From Bacteroidales bacterium (GTDB lineage Bacteria; Bacteroidota; Bacteroidia; Bacteroidales; Paludibacteraceae), in contig SUXE01000006.1 in assembly GCA_015061115.1 (NCBI GenBank), forward strand, positions 157,332-221,331: 64,000 nt of DNA. The letters are read 5' to 3'. The position numbers and the translations under genes were made by a program. Under the pieces are notes generated by a model that was not told the DNA's origin, did no database searches, and saw only the letters and a program-made list of their open reading frames with translations. Below, piece by piece: positions 45,685 to 57,896 of this stretch (positions are counted from its first letter, which is position 1; each line of letters begins with the position of its first letter).

Positions 45685-48600
45685 ATGAAAAACTTTTTTA
45701 AACGTTGCCTTACAACAGTAGCAATATTACAATTAGCAATATCAACCTTTTCTCAATCATGGTCGTTGGTATGGCGAGAGGATTTCGGTGTCGCAGAAGA
45801 TACTGTCATAAAAAATTTTGCCGATCCCACGATGACAGTGCCTAATCATTATTTTATAGATTATGAAAAGGTTCAAGATGGATATGATAATATAAAGAAT
45901 GTGCCTATATATAAATATGTAAAAAGAGTGGCAGGAGATGAACAATGTGGTCAGATCGATGATAGCTTTTACGGCATAGCAAATAGTACAGCATGGGCAT
46001 ATAATCGTTTTAGTCAATGTGGACTCACTGGGTCCTATTTCACTTATGGACGAGATCATACAGGAAACCAAAATGGAGCGATGTTGATCATAAATTCAGG
46101 TGCCGGAATTGGAGAAACCATATACGGACAAGACATTGATTTTGACCTATGTGATTCTAAAAAGTATAGATTCAAGATTTTCGCGTCAAGTGTGACTTCT
46201 TTTCCTGCTCCAGAGGCTATGTTGACACTTATTGTGAAGAATAAGACAACAGGTAAAGTAATTGCGGAAATTGATACAAAGGAGATTCCGTTGTGGGAAT
46301 CTGCAGGAACAAATCCGTTTGCTGAACATAAATGGAGCGAGTATTATGCAGATTTCACCGCCACAAATGGAGATAATCTATCATTGCAGATTATAAACAA
46401 TTCTCTTTCTGGTGAAGGAAATGATTTCGTAATTGACGATATTTCACTTTACCGTTATGATGAAGACGTCAATGTGCCAGAAATGAAGATAGAAGAGAGT
46501 GCAATCGCGTCGGCCACAGGTTCAAACACTTGTTCTTATGAAGCAAAATTCTCTGTTGTTAATTCAGTGCTTGAAGATTGGCAAAAAATAGATAATTCGG
46601 TATATGTATTATGGCAGAAGTCCGAAGACGGTGGATTGACATGGACGAATATTAATGACAAGAGTGGTATCAACAAGTCTGTATTAAAGATGGTTGTCGA
46701 CGGTACTGAAACTTCTGTTTTTCGCGTGATTGTCACTGCTAGCCCAACAGATGAGGAGGCAAAAGAACAGGCTGAATACATAGCTATTCACAATGCTCCC
46801 AAAAACGGATGTGCTTTTTATTCAATATCAAATACTATTTCCAGTATCAAACCAAAACCTAATTGCCAATATAAAGAGACGTTGAGAGAACTTTGGAAAG
46901 AAGATTTCGGCGTTTGTGATACATTTGGTTTTGGTACAAATTCAGGTATGGTATTAAGCGCATACACACCAGGAGGCAAGGAACCAATGTCTCAGAAAGG
47001 TGAATATATTATCTGTTCAATACCAGATTCTGCAATCTATCATATGACTTGTGATTGGGATGGCACAAATTGTAAGAAAAGTATTCAGTTTACACCTAAC
47101 AATTACAATGGCGTTGTCTCACCTAACGAAGTCTCTTATTTCAGATTTCAGACCATCAGAAATTGGTAATGCTTTTGCATTCATCCGTATGAATAAAGGA
47201 GACAATAAAACAAATCCTGTTTTTTATAAAAAGACTGTATCTGTACCTTTTTGTCCATGTAAAACATTCATGCTCAATGCATCTCTGATGTGTAATGGAG
47301 CTGAATGGGGAACAAATATCGTCACAAAGATGGCTGTTTATGATAATAGAGGAAATGAGTTGGCTGCTGAGTCTGTGCCATTGAATTTCAAAGGTGGATT
47401 TGATAAAAAAATTGCAACTGTGCCTTTCTCTGTTCCAACTGGTTATTCAGGTGATGTCACAATCGAATTGTCACTCGACTATCTATATAATCAAGATAAT
47501 GTCTCTTGCGGTGATTGGCTAGATTTCGCTATCGATGATTTGTCTATAACATTATGTGGCGAAAATATGCCAAAACCTATGATTTCTATAGATGGAAATG
47601 CAGGTATGTATTTGTTGTCTGGTTTTGATTGTACAGACGACACACCACATAAAGTTGTGATGTCTGGACTAAATGACTTGTTGAAAGAGTATCCAGACGC
47701 CGCATTCATTTGGCAGACTTCAGTGGATGGAGGAGCGACGTGGAGCAATTTATCCGCGTCGGCGACTTCTATTGACTACGAATATAGCGGAGATTTGGAA
47801 TCATTGTATAGAGTTGTGATAGGAGAGACAGAAGCTGTGGCAGAAGAAGTAGCGGCTACTGGCAGACACAAAGATGAATGCTCCGTTTACTATATCACAA
47901 ACGTTGTCGGATTCAAATGTAAAGAGAGCGAATGCCGCGCTCCTAAATTCTCATTCGACGCCGACAAGGAGGTAAAGAAAATCGACACTGTTTTCTGTGC
48001 CACTCCTGACGCTATAGACATCAATGTGATCCAGACCAACAAGGTAAATGTGGATGATTTCTACATCGCCATCATGGGTGCGGACAAAAAGTATGAAGCT
48101 GCAAAAGTTATGTCTCCAGCCCCAACGTCTACAGATAATATCTGGAAAATTTCTCTTGACAAAAAGTCGGCAAACTATATGATCTACGCAATCAACGACA
48201 CTTGCAAGAGCGACACATTATATATCAATGTCGACGTAAGAGAGCCAATTGAATTGAAACCTGTTGACGACCTGATGTTCTGTGCTATAGAAGTGCCAAC
48301 AGTCATACTCAAAATCACATCAGGAGAGGCTGAGTCAGTCTTTTTGAAATATGGCTCCCATGAAGGAAAAGCGGAAGTGACATTGTCGGAGGCATTCGTT
48401 ATTTTTCCTGATATAGCCGAAATAATAGGAGAAACAGAAGTCTCAGCATACGCAGAAAGCAAAGATGGAAAATGCAAATCGGAAACAATCACATTTAAAA
48501 TGGACTATGAATCTATTCCAGATTTCACTTTCGACGTCGATAATAATATCATTTGCAGTGGAGATAAAACAGAACTGCACCTAAATATCGCTGAAGGCCA

Positions 48601-51600
48601 TAACTCAAAAAATCATAAATATGAAATAGAAGGAAGCGACGGCAAACCTGTGGACATCAATAACCTTGTATTTTTCCCTAAAGAAGGTATAACATACACA
48701 GTTACAGCCACAAGTGACGCTTGCCAATCTATTATATCCAGAGAAATAAGTTTATATGTGGTATTACCTATAGCACTTAATCTGGAAACTGTGCCATCAC
48801 CTGTTCTAAAAACATTAGGTTACGAAGAAGCTGTTTGTGCGCCTGCCACTGTTTCATTCATTTTAAAAGATAACTTAAACCTTACATCTTGGGATTGGGA
48901 ATACCGTAAGAAAGGTGAAAAAGATTTCACAAAATGGGAAACTGAAAGCACTAAAACAACAAATAGTTTTGAGGTCACAGAAGAAACTTCTTTCAGAGTC
49001 ACATCAAAGGTAGATACAGAAGTATGTAAAAATTTTTCTTCATTTATCATCACCATTAAGGCTGAAAACAAACCTGAGTTCTCTTTGGCCTTGGATAAAG
49101 ACAGAATATGTGAAAGCGGAGATATAGAATTATCTCTTCTAACAAAAGATTCCTATGATCCTTCGATAATAACAGCTACAGCCAACGGCAATCCAATCAC
49201 TTTGAACGACAACAAATATTCAGCAAACATTAGCGAGACAACCAAGTTTGAGGTTACTGTTTCCGGAGAAGTGTGCGGTGAAACCAAATTTGACACAACA
49301 GCATACATTGACCATCCGCTTTCATTCACAATGACTCCAGACAAAACTAAAATTTGTGAAGGGGAGGATGTCACATTCACTGTGACAGGAGAATCAAATG
49401 GAATCGTTTGGTATAAGAGTACAGACGGTAATAAATATACAGAGTTCACACCTGAAAGTGGAAACAAAATCACACCAGACGAAACAATCTACGTCTATGC
49501 CGGCACACCAAGTGATGGCGCGTGTGGAGCGTTCAAGGTTGATCCAGTAAAGATTGAAGTAGAGAAACCATTGTCGTTTGATTTAGTAAGCAATACGACA
49601 AGCAAAATTTGTGCTGGAACAGAGGTTGGTCTTGCCATTAAAAACGTAGTCGGAACACCGAAGTCATCAAAATGGGAAAAGAATGGAATCGAGATAAACG
49701 CAGTGTCATCTTATCAGGATTCACCTGTAAGCACGTCTAATTATAAAGTGACATTGAACGGAAATGTATGTCCGTCAGTTGAGCATGAGATCGACATTGA
49801 AGTGGAGAGTGCGGACGCATTAAGTCTGACTGCCGACAAATCATTGATTTGTGAGGGAGAAAGTGTGACTTTGACAAAAGATTACGGAACAAATGATCCA
49901 GCCTCGGTGACATGGTGGAGTGAGATCAACGGAATGAAAACCAAGATTTCTGAAACCAGCACCGTCTCTCCAAGCAAATCGACATCATATTATCTGAGTG
50001 TCAAAGGAACAGTTTGTAATGAGGTTTATTCGCAACCAGCCATCGTAGAGGTTGAGCCTATTAATGATTTTACATTTACTGTAGAAAACGAAATGATTTG
50101 CGAAGGAGATGAGGTAAAGCTCACATTTGGGTTGAAGAGTTTCAGATCTGATGAAAATAATTATATTCTTACAGCAAATAATAAAAAACTTGAAGATAGT
50201 GATTATACGAGCTCTATTATAGTAGGAAATCCAGACTATAAAATGATGATAGAATTCACAATTCATCCGACAGAACCAACAACATATGCGTTGTCGATGC
50301 CAGGAAAAGTCTGTAAGACAGAAACGAAAAGTTTGGATGTGAAGGTTCAGGAAAAGCCCAAACTTTCTGTGACTATTGACAAGACAGGAGTTTGTGAGGG
50401 AGAAGACGTTACAATCACACCGACAGCAGAGAATGTAGATGAATTGATTTGGAAATCAAGCGTAGACGGAGGAGTCACATTTACAGAGGATGTTAAATCA
50501 ACATCTGCACAAACATTCACACCAGATAAATCCATCATTTATTCCATCACAACAGAAAGTGCCGATGTCTGCGAACCGGTTGAATGGACACAAGAAGTGG
50601 AGGTGGAACCAGCATTCACAGTGTCATTTGACGCTAATTCAACAATAACATGCCCAGGAGAAGAGATAGAGGTCAAAGCATCGATAGATGGTATGAGCGA
50701 CCAATTACAAATTGAATGGACAAAAAGTGAAGACGGAGTAAAACAATCAACAGTCAAAGCAACAGAAGATCAAACCATTGTCAAAACTAAACTTGATACG
50801 ACAACCGTTTTCACAATTAAAGTGTCAGGAAAATATTGTGAAGATCAAACCGCTAAAACAACTGCCACGATAGATATCGTTCCAACAGTAACTCTTGAAC
50901 TATCATCAGATAGTTTGTGTGAAGGAGAAGAAGTGGAATTGAATGTTATATTCTCATCAAATAATTATTTGATAGATTCTGTATATATTGGATTAGGATC
51001 ACGTGGTTCATTGGAATGGGAAGAAGAAACTTGGCATTATGCAGGAATAGGTGGAATAACAGACAGAACTAATCCAACAAGAGATATTCGTTATATATAT
51101 GGAGGATTTAACCATCAATTTGAATCCATTGAATACAAAACTCAAGCATGGACACCTGCTGGATGCAAAATTCTTCCATCAGCCAAAAAAGTATTTGTCG
51201 AAAAAGCCATTTCACTTGATGTTCCTTCTGACACATCATTATGTGAAGGTGGAGAACTTAAATTGTCAGTCGATGGAAGCAAAGGCTACCAGTATACATG
51301 GACTATTGATGGCGATACTATATCTAAAAACTACAAAATGACGTATGATGGCGTTGAATCAGCAAATGTGAAACTTGAAGCAAAAGGCTCTATATGCAAA
51401 GAGACGTATGATTTAGCCATCAATGTTGTTCCGACACCGCATATTGTTTCGGTAGAGGAGAGTGGAGCCAACGCATTTGAAGTCGCAGCAGAAGGTGGCA
51501 GCGGAGCATATCTGTTTGATTTTGGCGACGGTTATCAGTCTTCTTCAACATTAAGTCCAGCCACATACGGACGCACATATAAGGTCAAAGTCAAAGATGA

Positions 51601-51913
51601 GTTAGGATGTGAATCAGATACAACAATCAAGACTCCGACTTATGAGTTGGAATTTCCTATAATTTTCACACCTAACGGAGATGGAGACAATGATGTGTGG
51701 AAGATCAAGAATATTGACAAATATCCAAGTGCTAGAATCAAAGTCTACGACCGTTTTGGCAAGAAACTGTGTGATATGACAGCATCAGAGATGGAAGCGT
51801 GGGATGGCACGTATAATGGAAGAGACCTACCGTCTACCGACTACTGGTATGAGATTGAAATAGATGAGATTGACAAAACATATGTTGGCCATTTCACATT
51901 AATTAGAAACTAA
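45685..51913 (+). pseudogene. Giant Ig-repeat surface protein with T9SS type B tail, split by a 7-bp tandem duplication
   Basis: From the ATG at 45685 (signal peptide MKNFFKRCLTTVAILQLAIS) one frame runs to a stop at 47169; the rest continues in the +1 frame to 51913. The two overlap exactly where ATTTCAG is present twice in tandem (47138-47151). Removing one copy restores one frame of about 2,073 residues with a smooth junction (EVSYFRPSEIGNAF). The intact protein would have two lectin-like modules (LVWREDFGVAED and LWKEDFGVCDTF), about ten Ig/PKD-like repeats with a CEGE motif (for example ICEGEDVTFTVTG), and a C-terminal type B (CHU_C/gliding) sorting domain (IIFTPNGDGDNDVWKI ... YVGHFTLIRN). 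It is either inactive, phase-variable or a sequence error. Confidence 0.8.
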
Positions 51914-51937
51914 TGATTAAAAAATGTTAATAATGCG

Positions 51938-51977
51938 GATCCGTACTACTAAAAATAGTGGTACGGATCATTTTTTT
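51938..51977 (+). terminator. Terminator after the giant surface protein gene
   Basis: GATCCGTACTACT (51938-51950) pairs AGTGGTACGGATC (51957-51969) with one G-U pair and a six-base loop, followed by a T tract. Confidence 0.85.
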
Positions 51978-51990
51978 CCTTTTTAATCCT

Positions 51991-51998
51991 TAATTTTG
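51991..51998 (+). promoter_or_regulatory. -7 box of the InlB-repeat protein gene
   Basis: TAATTTTG, exact consensus, 26 bases before the ATG at 52024. The upstream region is a T tract belonging to the preceding terminator. Confidence 0.45.
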
Positions 51999-52023
51999 CA
52001 TTTCAAATTTAATCTTAATATTA

Positions 52024-53964
52024 ATGCGTATGAGTAAAAAGTTACTGTTATCAATGTTGTTTGTTTACCTTTCAACACTGTTGTCATTCGGAAAAACCGA
52101 TGATGATCCAATCAACTTAGAGACGTTCGAGATTGTTGTATTGCCTGCCGACACTGCAATGGGAGAGCCTAATGTTGTACATCCATATAAAGGATCAGAA
52201 TTAAATATCTATCATATAGCCAAACCAAAGGCAGGATATGATGTAGATTATTGGGTATCAAAAAAAGGTTTGACATTGGATTCCATTGCAGACAATGATA
52301 CTATTATCGTTTATTATAAAGAAATACCACGGTACACTATCACAGTGATCTCTTCAGACACAACAATGGGTACTGTCGGAACTATCCATGGTGGTGATGA
52401 GTACTTAAATGAAGAGAAGGTGTATCTTGAGCATTATGCCAAAGAGGGATATAAATTTTGCTGCTGGTATAGTCTAATTGATTCAACGAAATTTGATGAA
52501 AGATTTTGGGCTTATCGTAACGACACAATTGTGGGAAAATTTATTGCCGCATCCGACTCTTGTCCAATGGTATATGAACCAAACTACAAACTATACGATA
52601 TTGTAGTTTTATCAGCCGACACAACTCAGGGAGAGGCTTACAGACAAATGGGCACAGGACCAGTATTGGAAGGGTTGCCAATCATAAAAGAAGCCAGACC
52701 TAATCCTGGTTATGTATTTTCTCATTGGTATTCAGTAAATGGACTTTCCGTTGATACAGTTAGCGGAAATGATACAATTTATGCATATTTCAAAAAAATA
52801 GAAACACATTACATCACAGTGATTTCAGAAGACACAACAAAAGGTACTGTTGATGGAAGTGGAGAATATAAAGAGGGAACGAATTTAGAATTCTTGAAAT
52901 TCTTGACAACACCTAAACGTGGTTATGACTTTGACCGCATGGAATCTGTCAAGGGACATTCAGAAGTAGTAGAAGATGACACTATTTATATTTACTTCAA
53001 AGAATTGCCGTTGTATAACATCACTATTATTTCAGAGGATTCTACAAAAGGTATCGTTTCCGGAAGTGGGGAATATTATGAAGGAGAGAATATAAATTTC
53101 AATGTTGATACTGTACAATCTGGACTTTATTTCGAAAAATTTATATCTGTAAATAAAGTCACAAGAAGTTACTTGGATCAAAACAACATGACCCAATGGT
53201 ATGTACATGGAAATGACACTCTTATTGCACATTTTGCACAAGACACTACTAATGTATATGTTCGTTTGGATAGGGTTGACTGTATAAATTTTTATGGCAA
53301 TATTATCAAAGATAGACAATTTTGGTCTCAAAAAGGCGACACTATTTTTGTCACACACAAAAATAATGGCCAAAAAGAAATTTATATCGACAAAGCGACA
53401 TTAAGACTCCTTAAGGCTGATACTCTGCTTGTTGAAGTGCGATCTAATGATGGTTACATTTCAGATTCTATTTATACAATAACTTCTGATTTTCCAGAAA
53501 CAAATAACAACAATTTCGAAAAAAATATGCTGGAAATAAATATGTATAAATTCAAAGATACAATTGATGTAGAGGAAGCTGAAGGAGATTCCTTCAATGT
53601 TTATATTTCATCATACAATTCTTCTTTTGTATGGGAAGGTAATGGACGTTATGCGAAAGGAGACACTGTGTTTGTTCCAAATTATGAATTCTATTATCAA
53701 CCTGAAGAAGATACCTATTATACACTGGAAAACAGTGAATATTACACATTTGTCGTGAAAAATGACATCAACATAGTATTATTACAGGATTATCCAATAG
53801 GTGTCGACCAAGTCGCTGCAGAAAAAGAAAATGATCCTTTTGTGAATGTCTACACAATCAATGGATATCTGTTGAAACACCATGTCAAAGAGAGTGAAGC
53901 TCTTGAAGGTCTGAACAGAGGAATATATATTGTAGGCAGAAAGAAAGTGTTTGTGAATAAGTAA
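52024..53964 (+). CDS. Secreted protein with divergent InlB B-repeats
   Basis: 646 residues; signal peptide 1-23 (ends LLSFGKT). Five to six repeats of about 70-80 residues each start with ITVISEDTTKGTVDGSGEY-like strands and contain YEGENINF and GYxFxxWxSV, the divergent InlB B-repeat (beta-grasp) pattern. A unique beta region follows (about 400-600), and the end is a short T9SS-type tail (VNVYTINGYLLKHHVKESEA, RGIYIVGRKKVFVNK). It is likely a cell-surface protein displayed with its upstream neighbour. No enzymatic motif is seen. Confidence 0.78.
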   Translation: MRMSKKLLLSMLFVYLSTLLSFGKTDDDPINLETFEIVVLPADTAMGEPNVVHPYKGSELNIYHIAKPKAGYDVDYWVSKKGLTLDSIADNDTIIVYYKEIPRYTITVISSDTTMGTVGTIHGGDEYLNEEKVYLEHYAKEGYKFCCWYSLIDSTKFDERFWAYRNDTIVGKFIAASDSCPMVYEPNYKLYDIVVLSADTTQGEAYRQMGTGPVLEGLPIIKEARPNPGYVFSHWYSVNGLSVDTVSGNDTIYAYFKKIETHYITVISEDTTKGTVDGSGEYKEGTNLEFLKFLTTPKRGYDFDRMESVKGHSEVVEDDTIYIYFKELPLYNITIISEDSTKGIVSGSGEYYEGENINFNVDTVQSGLYFEKFISVNKVTRSYLDQNNMTQWYVHGNDTLIAHFAQDTTNVYVRLDRVDCINFYGNIIKDRQFWSQKGDTIFVTHKNNGQKEIYIDKATLRLLKADTLLVEVRSNDGYISDSIYTITSDFPETNNNNFEKNMLEINMYKFKDTIDVEEAEGDSFNVYISSYNSSFVWEGNGRYAKGDTVFVPNYEFYYQPEEDTYYTLENSEYYTFVVKNDINIVLLQDYPIGVDQVAAEKENDPFVNVYTINGYLLKHHVKESEALEGLNRGIYIVGRKKVFVNK

Positions 53965-53987
53965 TGACTTATCCAGCTTGACATTAC

Positions 53988-54030
53988 AACAGGGTCATCC
54001 GTTTAATTTCGGTTGACCCTGTTTGTTTTT
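53988..54030 (+). terminator. Terminator after the InlB-repeat gene
   Basis: AACAGGGTCA (53988-53997) pairs TGACCCTGTT (54014-54023), extended by CC/GG, followed by TGTTTTT. Confidence 0.82.
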
Positions 54031-54054
54031 ATGGTGAAAATCAATAAAATTTTG

Positions 54055-54062
54055 TATCTTTG
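54055..54062 (+). promoter_or_regulatory. -7 box of the ABC-F gene
   Basis: TATCTTTG, exact consensus, 44 bases before the ATG at 54106; no good -33 box. Confidence 0.45.
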
Positions 54063-54096
54063 CAAAAATTTTAGAAATCAATACGAAAATTAATAA

Positions 54097-55725
<1,629 letters not shown>

Positions 55726-55734
55726 TTTGTAAAG

Positions 55735-56790
55735 ATGAAGTTTGCCGTTAGACTGATATCATCGATTTTCGCAGCAGCCGCTTTAGTTGGCTGTGGATCG
55801 AGATCTGAGGATAGATTTTCTAAAGTGGCTATCCCAGATGAGAATAGAGTAGACGTGGAGTTCCGTCGCTTAGATAAAGAGTTGACGGGAATGAACTATG
55901 CCAACTCAGCTTCTGAGTTCGCAAAACTGAAGGATGCCTATGCTGCGGAAGACTCGTCTGACATGAATTTTCTTGACATCTACACAGAAGCCGTTTTGAA
56001 TATCGGAAATGTGGATCAGATGGAGACGAGAAACATCATCCAGAAATTCGCTACGGGCAAACCATATTGCGATTTTTTCCAAGATGCTGATTCTGTTTTC
56101 CCAGACATGTCGGCAGAAAAACATGAGCTTGACAATGCATTCTCGATTCTGAAGACAAATCTTCCAGACATTAATGTGCCAAAGCAATATGTCGCAATAG
56201 TGTCGGGATTCTATTCTAATGTGCTTTGCACAAAGAGTCGTTTGGGATTCTCTCTTGAATACTATCTTGGAGCAAATTACGCAAATTATAAGTATGTCGA
56301 CGGATTGTACGACTACATGATCTGCAATTACAGACGTGAGAAACTGGTATCAGATGGCGTATTCTGTTGGCTGTCAACAGAATATGAGTTCAAGGAATCA
56401 GCGCCTACACTGTTGCAGAAGATCATATATCTCGGCAAAATTGTGTATCTGACATCTGTCGCTTTGCCAAACCAAGATATGCACACAATCCTTGGCTACA
56501 CACCAGACCAATACGAATGGTGCTGCCAGAATGAGGCTCAAATGTGGCATTATATGGCTGAATATAAGCATCTTTTCTCAACAGATCGTCTGACAGTAGG
56601 CAAATATTGTGATCCTGCACCGTCTACATCATTCTTTCCTCAGGATTCTCCGGGAAGAAGCGGATTATTCGTCGGATACAAGATTATCGAAGCATATTTG
56701 AATGCAAATACAAATGTGACTCTTCAGGATTTGATGCAGAACAACGATGCGTCAGAAATTTTGGAAATGTCGGGATACAATCCAAAATAA
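55735..56790 (+). CDS. gldB: Gliding-motility lipoprotein GldB-like
   Basis: 351 residues; lipobox AALVGCGS (Cys20). The body matches GldB: FRRLDKELTGMNYANSAS, LGFSLEYYLGANY, YDYMICNYRREKLV and the closing PGRSGLFVGYKIIEAYLNAN, LQDLMQNNDASEILEMSGYN. GldB is a membrane lipoprotein needed for gliding in Flavobacterium; in non-gliding Bacteroidales its role is less clear, though it is tied to T9SS-bearing lineages. The start is nine bases after the ABC-F gene, so they form an operon. A terminator follows. Confidence 0.85.
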   Translation: MKFAVRLISSIFAAAALVGCGSRSEDRFSKVAIPDENRVDVEFRRLDKELTGMNYANSASEFAKLKDAYAAEDSSDMNFLDIYTEAVLNIGNVDQMETRNIIQKFATGKPYCDFFQDADSVFPDMSAEKHELDNAFSILKTNLPDINVPKQYVAIVSGFYSNVLCTKSRLGFSLEYYLGANYANYKYVDGLYDYMICNYRREKLVSDGVFCWLSTEYEFKESAPTLLQKIIYLGKIVYLTSVALPNQDMHTILGYTPDQYEWCCQNEAQMWHYMAEYKHLFSTDRLTVGKYCDPAPSTSFFPQDSPGRSGLFVGYKIIEAYLNANTNVTLQDLMQNNDASEILEMSGYNPK

Positions 56791-56813
56791 CTTGATTATA
56801 TTCAAATGATATA

Positions 56814-56864
56814 AAAAGGAACTATATCCATGTTTTAGAAATTGTGTTATAGTTCCTTTTTTAT
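56814..56864 (+). terminator. Terminator after gldB
   Basis: AAAAGGAACTATA (56814-56826) pairs TATAGTTCCTTTT (56848-56860), followed by TTATTTT. Confidence 0.8.
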
Positions 56865-56963
56865 TTTGGACCATTCTTAATCATAACATATATTTTGAAT
56901 AAACGAAAGAGGGTTTCAAATGTTGGGAATCGCAACCACAATTTAAGCCGGTAAACAATATCT

Positions 56964-57782
56964 ATGAGTAATTCCACATTACATATTTTATCACTCTTGA
57001 TAGTTTTGTCTATCATACCTTCTTCCTGCTATCTGAATCCACAAAGGGAATCAGATACATCAGAGAATGGACTTAAGGGTATGGTTAAATTCGTGAAATC
57101 ATACAAGACAAATATTGAGGACGATCTGACGAATGACGAAGATAAAATCTATGAAATTGATGAATATAATAGAGACGGCTACCATATAAAATTTTATTAT
57201 GAATGCGGAACCTATGACGAATATGAGTATGACTGGCATGGTTACCCTAAAGAAACAAAATTAGGTCACTTATCAGATTTCAAAAAAACTTATAAAAATA
57301 CCTATGACAATAAGGGTAGAATTGTGCATACAGTGAGTTATGACGAAAACGATGGAGCAATAACAATTGATTCTGAGACATCCTACACCTATGATGATCT
57401 AGGAAATCTTGTTACAAAGGAGTTTCTCTACTATAAAGATTCCACCAAGATAAGCTATAAATATTCATACGACGACAAAAAACGTAAGAATGAAATAAGC
57501 TGTCTTATTTTAGATACAGAAACAGAAACCAAGATTTCTGAAAAATATGATACTTTGGGTAACGTATTAGAAATCAACCACAACGATACTTTAACAAAAG
57601 TGACATATTCTTATGATTCTTTAGGTTTTATTTCTGAAAAAAGATTCTTAGACATCAACGACAGTATCGTTAAAAAAGAGCTATTTCGTTGTGATGGACA
57701 TGGCAACTGGATAGAAAGACGGCTCGTTGATAAAAATGGAAATTTCTTAAACGGAGAATTACGAGAAATAGAGTATTACTAA
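56964..57782 (+). CDS. RHS/YD-repeat-like lipoprotein
   Basis: 272 residues; signal peptide with lipobox IPSSCYLN (Cys22). It is built of short units like YDWHGYPKETKLG, YDNKGRIVHTVSYDEN, YDDLGNLVTKEFLYYKDS and YDSLGFISEKRFLD, the YD pattern of RHS proteins, about nine in all, ending DGHGNWIERRLVDKNG. Such small secreted proteins occur in many Bacteroidota; no toxin tip is present here. It should form a short beta-ribbon stack on the periplasmic or outer surface. Monocistronic; function unknown. Confidence 0.75.
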   Translation: MSNSTLHILSLLIVLSIIPSSCYLNPQRESDTSENGLKGMVKFVKSYKTNIEDDLTNDEDKIYEIDEYNRDGYHIKFYYECGTYDEYEYDWHGYPKETKLGHLSDFKKTYKNTYDNKGRIVHTVSYDENDGAITIDSETSYTYDDLGNLVTKEFLYYKDSTKISYKYSYDDKKRKNEISCLILDTETETKISEKYDTLGNVLEINHNDTLTKVTYSYDSLGFISEKRFLDINDSIVKKELFRCDGHGNWIERRLVDKNGNFLNGELREIEYY

Positions 57783-57896
57783 ATGATCATGTAAATTTGT
57801 CATATTTATATAACAAAGAGTATGCCAATTTGTCGTATATCCATTTTGGCACACATTTTGATTTTCATAGGATAAATATATTATATTAAATAGAAT

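Noticed and set aside
47051..47169. Programmed ribosomal frameshift joining the two halves of the giant surface protein
   Set aside because: No slippery heptamer is present, and the 7-bp tandem duplication explains the frame change fully.
56964..57782. RHS toxin
   Set aside because: YD-like repeats are present but there is no RHS core, no variable toxin tip and the protein is a short lipoprotein.
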